DNA of 35,295 nt from Pokkaliibacter plantistimulans (GTDB taxonomy: Bacteria; Pseudomonadota; Gammaproteobacteria; Pseudomonadales; Balneatricaceae): NCBI RefSeq assembly GCF_003194385.1, contig NZ_LAPT01000088.1, positions 1 to 35,295 on the forward strand, given 5' to 3'. Within the stretch, counting starts at the first letter, position 1. Every line of letters begins with the position of its first letter. The notes below the pieces were generated by a model, which saw only the letters and a list, made by a program, of their open reading frames with translations, ran no database searches and was not told where the DNA came from. Positions 34,099-35,295 of this stretch are shown here, one piece after another. The translations under genes and the position numbers were made by a program.

Positions 34099-34426
34099 CC
34101 GTCAATAGTCCCCAGTCCAGAGTGGTAGCTGAATCAGTAGGTCAAAAGGGTGCCGGGAGGGCACATGTTTGCTGAAGTATATATGCAGACTTTTATATTC
34201 CCTGCAGATTTACCGCTGATGTTCGCCGATTTACTCACTTGTGCAGACAGCGGCTGAATAAGGGAACTGCCAGAACCGTCCGCGCTCTAAGGGGCTGACT
34301 ATTAATGTGTAGCAGATCTGCGGAGTGCTGCGCGGAAATATGCTGTGCTCAGTTTGCGCGTTAGGATAGCTGTCGTGATCAGAGAGGCGCAGTTCAGCAA
34401 TAACCATTGAGACGAGTGGGGTGTGA
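34099..34426. promoter_or_regulatory. Divergent putP/ECF sigma control region
   Basis: These 328 bp separate divergent putP and the sigma factor gene. A sigma-E-like promoter (34263-34290) faces the sigma gene. The A+T-rich stretch TATATATGCAGACTTTTATA (34179-34198) probably holds putP promoter elements. A 5-bp stem GTGCC/GGCAC lies near 34150. Confidence 0.5.
34263..34290 (+). promoter_or_regulatory. Sigma-E-like promoter upstream of the ECF sigma gene
   Basis: GGAACTG (34263-34269), a 16-bp spacer and TCTAA (34286-34290) reproduce the -35/-10 layout of sigma-E promoters such as E. coli rpoE P2 (GGAACTT-N16-TCTAA). The start site would be near 34297, giving a leader of about 130 nt before the sigma gene. 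Confidence 0.55.
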
Positions 34427-35050
34427 ATGGACAGAGCCATGGATGTGACAGCGGGAATGGCGGAGCGCTCTCAGGCTCTGCTGGCGGACAACGCCTTCCT
34501 TGATGATCTGCGCGGGCAGATGCTGAAGTTTGCCAGAATGCAGTTGCGTGATGAGCAGCTGGCTGAGGATGCGGTGCAGGAAGCCTTTGTCGGCGCTTTG
34601 AAGAATGCCGCGGCGTTCGGTCGGCGGGCTGCGTTGAAAACCTGGGTTTTCGCAATATTAAAGAACAAGATCACCGATATTCTGCGCGCTCGTATGCGTC
34701 TGGTGCCGCTACCCGGAGCCGATGAGCAGAGTGACGACGAAGTGATTGATATTCTGTTTCGTGACAATGGCCACTGGCACAAGGATGTTCGCCCCAGCAA
34801 ATGGCAGGATCCCGATGAGGACATGGAAAACAGCCAGTTCTGGCAGACCTTTGATATGTGTCTGAATGCCCTGCCGGAGCGTCTTGCCAGACTGTTTATG
34901 ATGCGTGAGTTTCTGGAACTGGAGACGGAAGAAATCTGCCAGAGTGAAGAGATCAATCAGAACAGCCTGAATGTGTCGCTCTATCGTGCCCGGGTCAGGC
35001 TACGGGAATGTCTGGAAAATCACTGGTTTGTCGGAGGTAGCAGCAAATGA
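34427..35050 (+). CDS. ECF-type sigma-70 family RNA polymerase sigma factor
   Basis: The 207-residue protein has sigma region 2 (about 24-95; LRGQMLKFARMQLRDEQLAE, DAVQEAFVGALKNAAAF and LKTWVFAILKNKITDILR) and region 4 (about 145-200; LNALPERLARLFMMREFLEL and INQNSLNVSLYRARVRLREC). A 50-residue acidic and Trp-rich linker (DNGHWHKDVRPSKWQDPDED) between them is longer than in minimal ECF factors and is typical of the sigma subfamily paired with short zinc-finger anti-sigmas. The gene overlaps the anti-sigma gene by four bases (ATGA), so the two are translationally coupled. The ATG at 34427 has GTGGGG upstream; a second ATG at 34439 is possible. Stimulus and regulon are unknown. Confidence 0.88.
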   Translation: MDRAMDVTAGMAERSQALLADNAFLDDLRGQMLKFARMQLRDEQLAEDAVQEAFVGALKNAAAFGRRAALKTWVFAILKNKITDILRARMRLVPLPGADEQSDDEVIDILFRDNGHWHKDVRPSKWQDPDEDMENSQFWQTFDMCLNALPERLARLFMMREFLELETEEICQSEEINQNSLNVSLYRARVRLRECLENHWFVGGSSK

Positions 35051-35244
35051 TGAACTGCAAAGAGGCAACCCGTCTGATGTCTGAAGGGCAGGAGCGCAAG
35101 CTGACCACGTCGGAAAAGGCTGCACTGTCGGTGCATACCATGATTTGCAGCGGCTGCCGTAACTTCTCCCAGCATATGAAGGTGCTGCGCACCATGGCCC
35201 GCCATTTCAGCAAGGCGGCGGATAACAATGACGACGGCAAATGA
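35047..35244 (+). CDS. Zinc-finger (zf-HC2) anti-sigma factor
   Basis: This 65-residue protein has the anti-sigma zinc-finger pattern C4 (NCKEATRLMSEGQERKLT), then H30 and C35, C38 in SVHTMICSGCRNF, that is a HxxxxCxxC site. It has no membrane segment, so it is a soluble anti-sigma, possibly redox- or metal-sensitive through the cysteine cluster (inference). GGAGG lies nine bases before the ATG at 35047, which overlaps the sigma stop. A second ATG follows directly at 35050. A 10-bp hairpin surrounds its stop codon. Confidence 0.85.
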   Translation: MMNCKEATRLMSEGQERKLTTSEKAALSVHTMICSGCRNFSQHMKVLRTMARHFSKAADNNDDGK

Positions 35245-35254
35245 TTTGCCGTCG
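35232..35254 (+). terminator. Hairpin centred on the anti-sigma stop codon
   Basis: CGACGGCAAA (35232-35241) pairs perfectly with TTTGCCGTCG (35245-35254); the 3-nt loop is the TGA stop itself. There is no U-run, so it is only a possible terminator. Confidence 0.4.
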
Positions 35255-35277
35255 GACTCCCTCTGCTGATCATTTCC

Positions 35278-35295
35278 AGTCACCAGTCACCAGTC
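35278..35295. repeat. Tandem CACCAGT repeat at the window edge
   Basis: The 7-mer pattern AGTCACC/AGTCACC/AGTC runs into the end of the window; copy number and extent beyond cannot be seen. Confidence 0.4.

Overview
The window reads as chromosome of a heterotrophic gammaproteobacterium. Close similarity to Pseudomonas-type FdhA, GbdR and PurU, an enterobacterial-type PuuB, and an iol operon, together with moderate to high G+C, suggest an Oceanospirillales or Pseudomonas-like lineage. That placement is inference; there is no rRNA to settle it.

Layout. (1) 1-4560 is accessory DNA: a stub of an IS3-type OrfA, then one very large gene (334-4098) with a PD-(D/E)XK-like N-terminus, a STAND-like middle that lacks a visible P-loop and a long helical C-terminus. 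It resembles nuclease-STAND defence proteins and is the best candidate for an undescribed system. A perfect 18-bp inverted repeat lies downstream. (2) 4567-7024 holds a LuxR-type regulator and a gamma-glutamylputrescine oxidase (puuB), with matching TGTGATCACA palindromes upstream of both and a sigma-54-like promoter at puuB. (3) 7171-11070 holds a Na+/H+ antiporter, a 2-keto-4-pentenoate hydratase family enzyme and a membrane protein. (4) 11577-16858 is a glycine betaine/C1/serine module: formaldehyde dehydrogenase (fdhA), L-serine dehydratase (sdaA), formyltetrahydrofolate deformylase (purU) and the regulator gbdR. It handles the formaldehyde, formyl-THF and serine produced when betaine is demethylated; the demethylases are not here. 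(5) 16966-18954 is a chemoreceptor. (6) 19416-30389 is a myo-inositol catabolic locus: iolG and iolR on the minus strand, and a second Gfo/Idh/MocA dehydrogenase, iolC-DUF2090, iolD, iolE and iolA on the plus strand. Two palindromes in the divergent region fit an IolR operator. iolB and an inositol transporter are absent from the window. (7) 30794-35244 holds NDH-2 (ndh), a proline/Na+ symporter (putP), and an ECF sigma factor with its zinc-finger anti-sigma, preceded by a sigma-E-like promoter. An orphan promoter-terminator pair between ndh and putP could encode a small RNA.

A dispersed intergenic repeat occurs three times (about 11347, 21600 and 30498); one copy carries three tandem mini-hairpins. 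No tRNA, rRNA or CRISPR array was seen.
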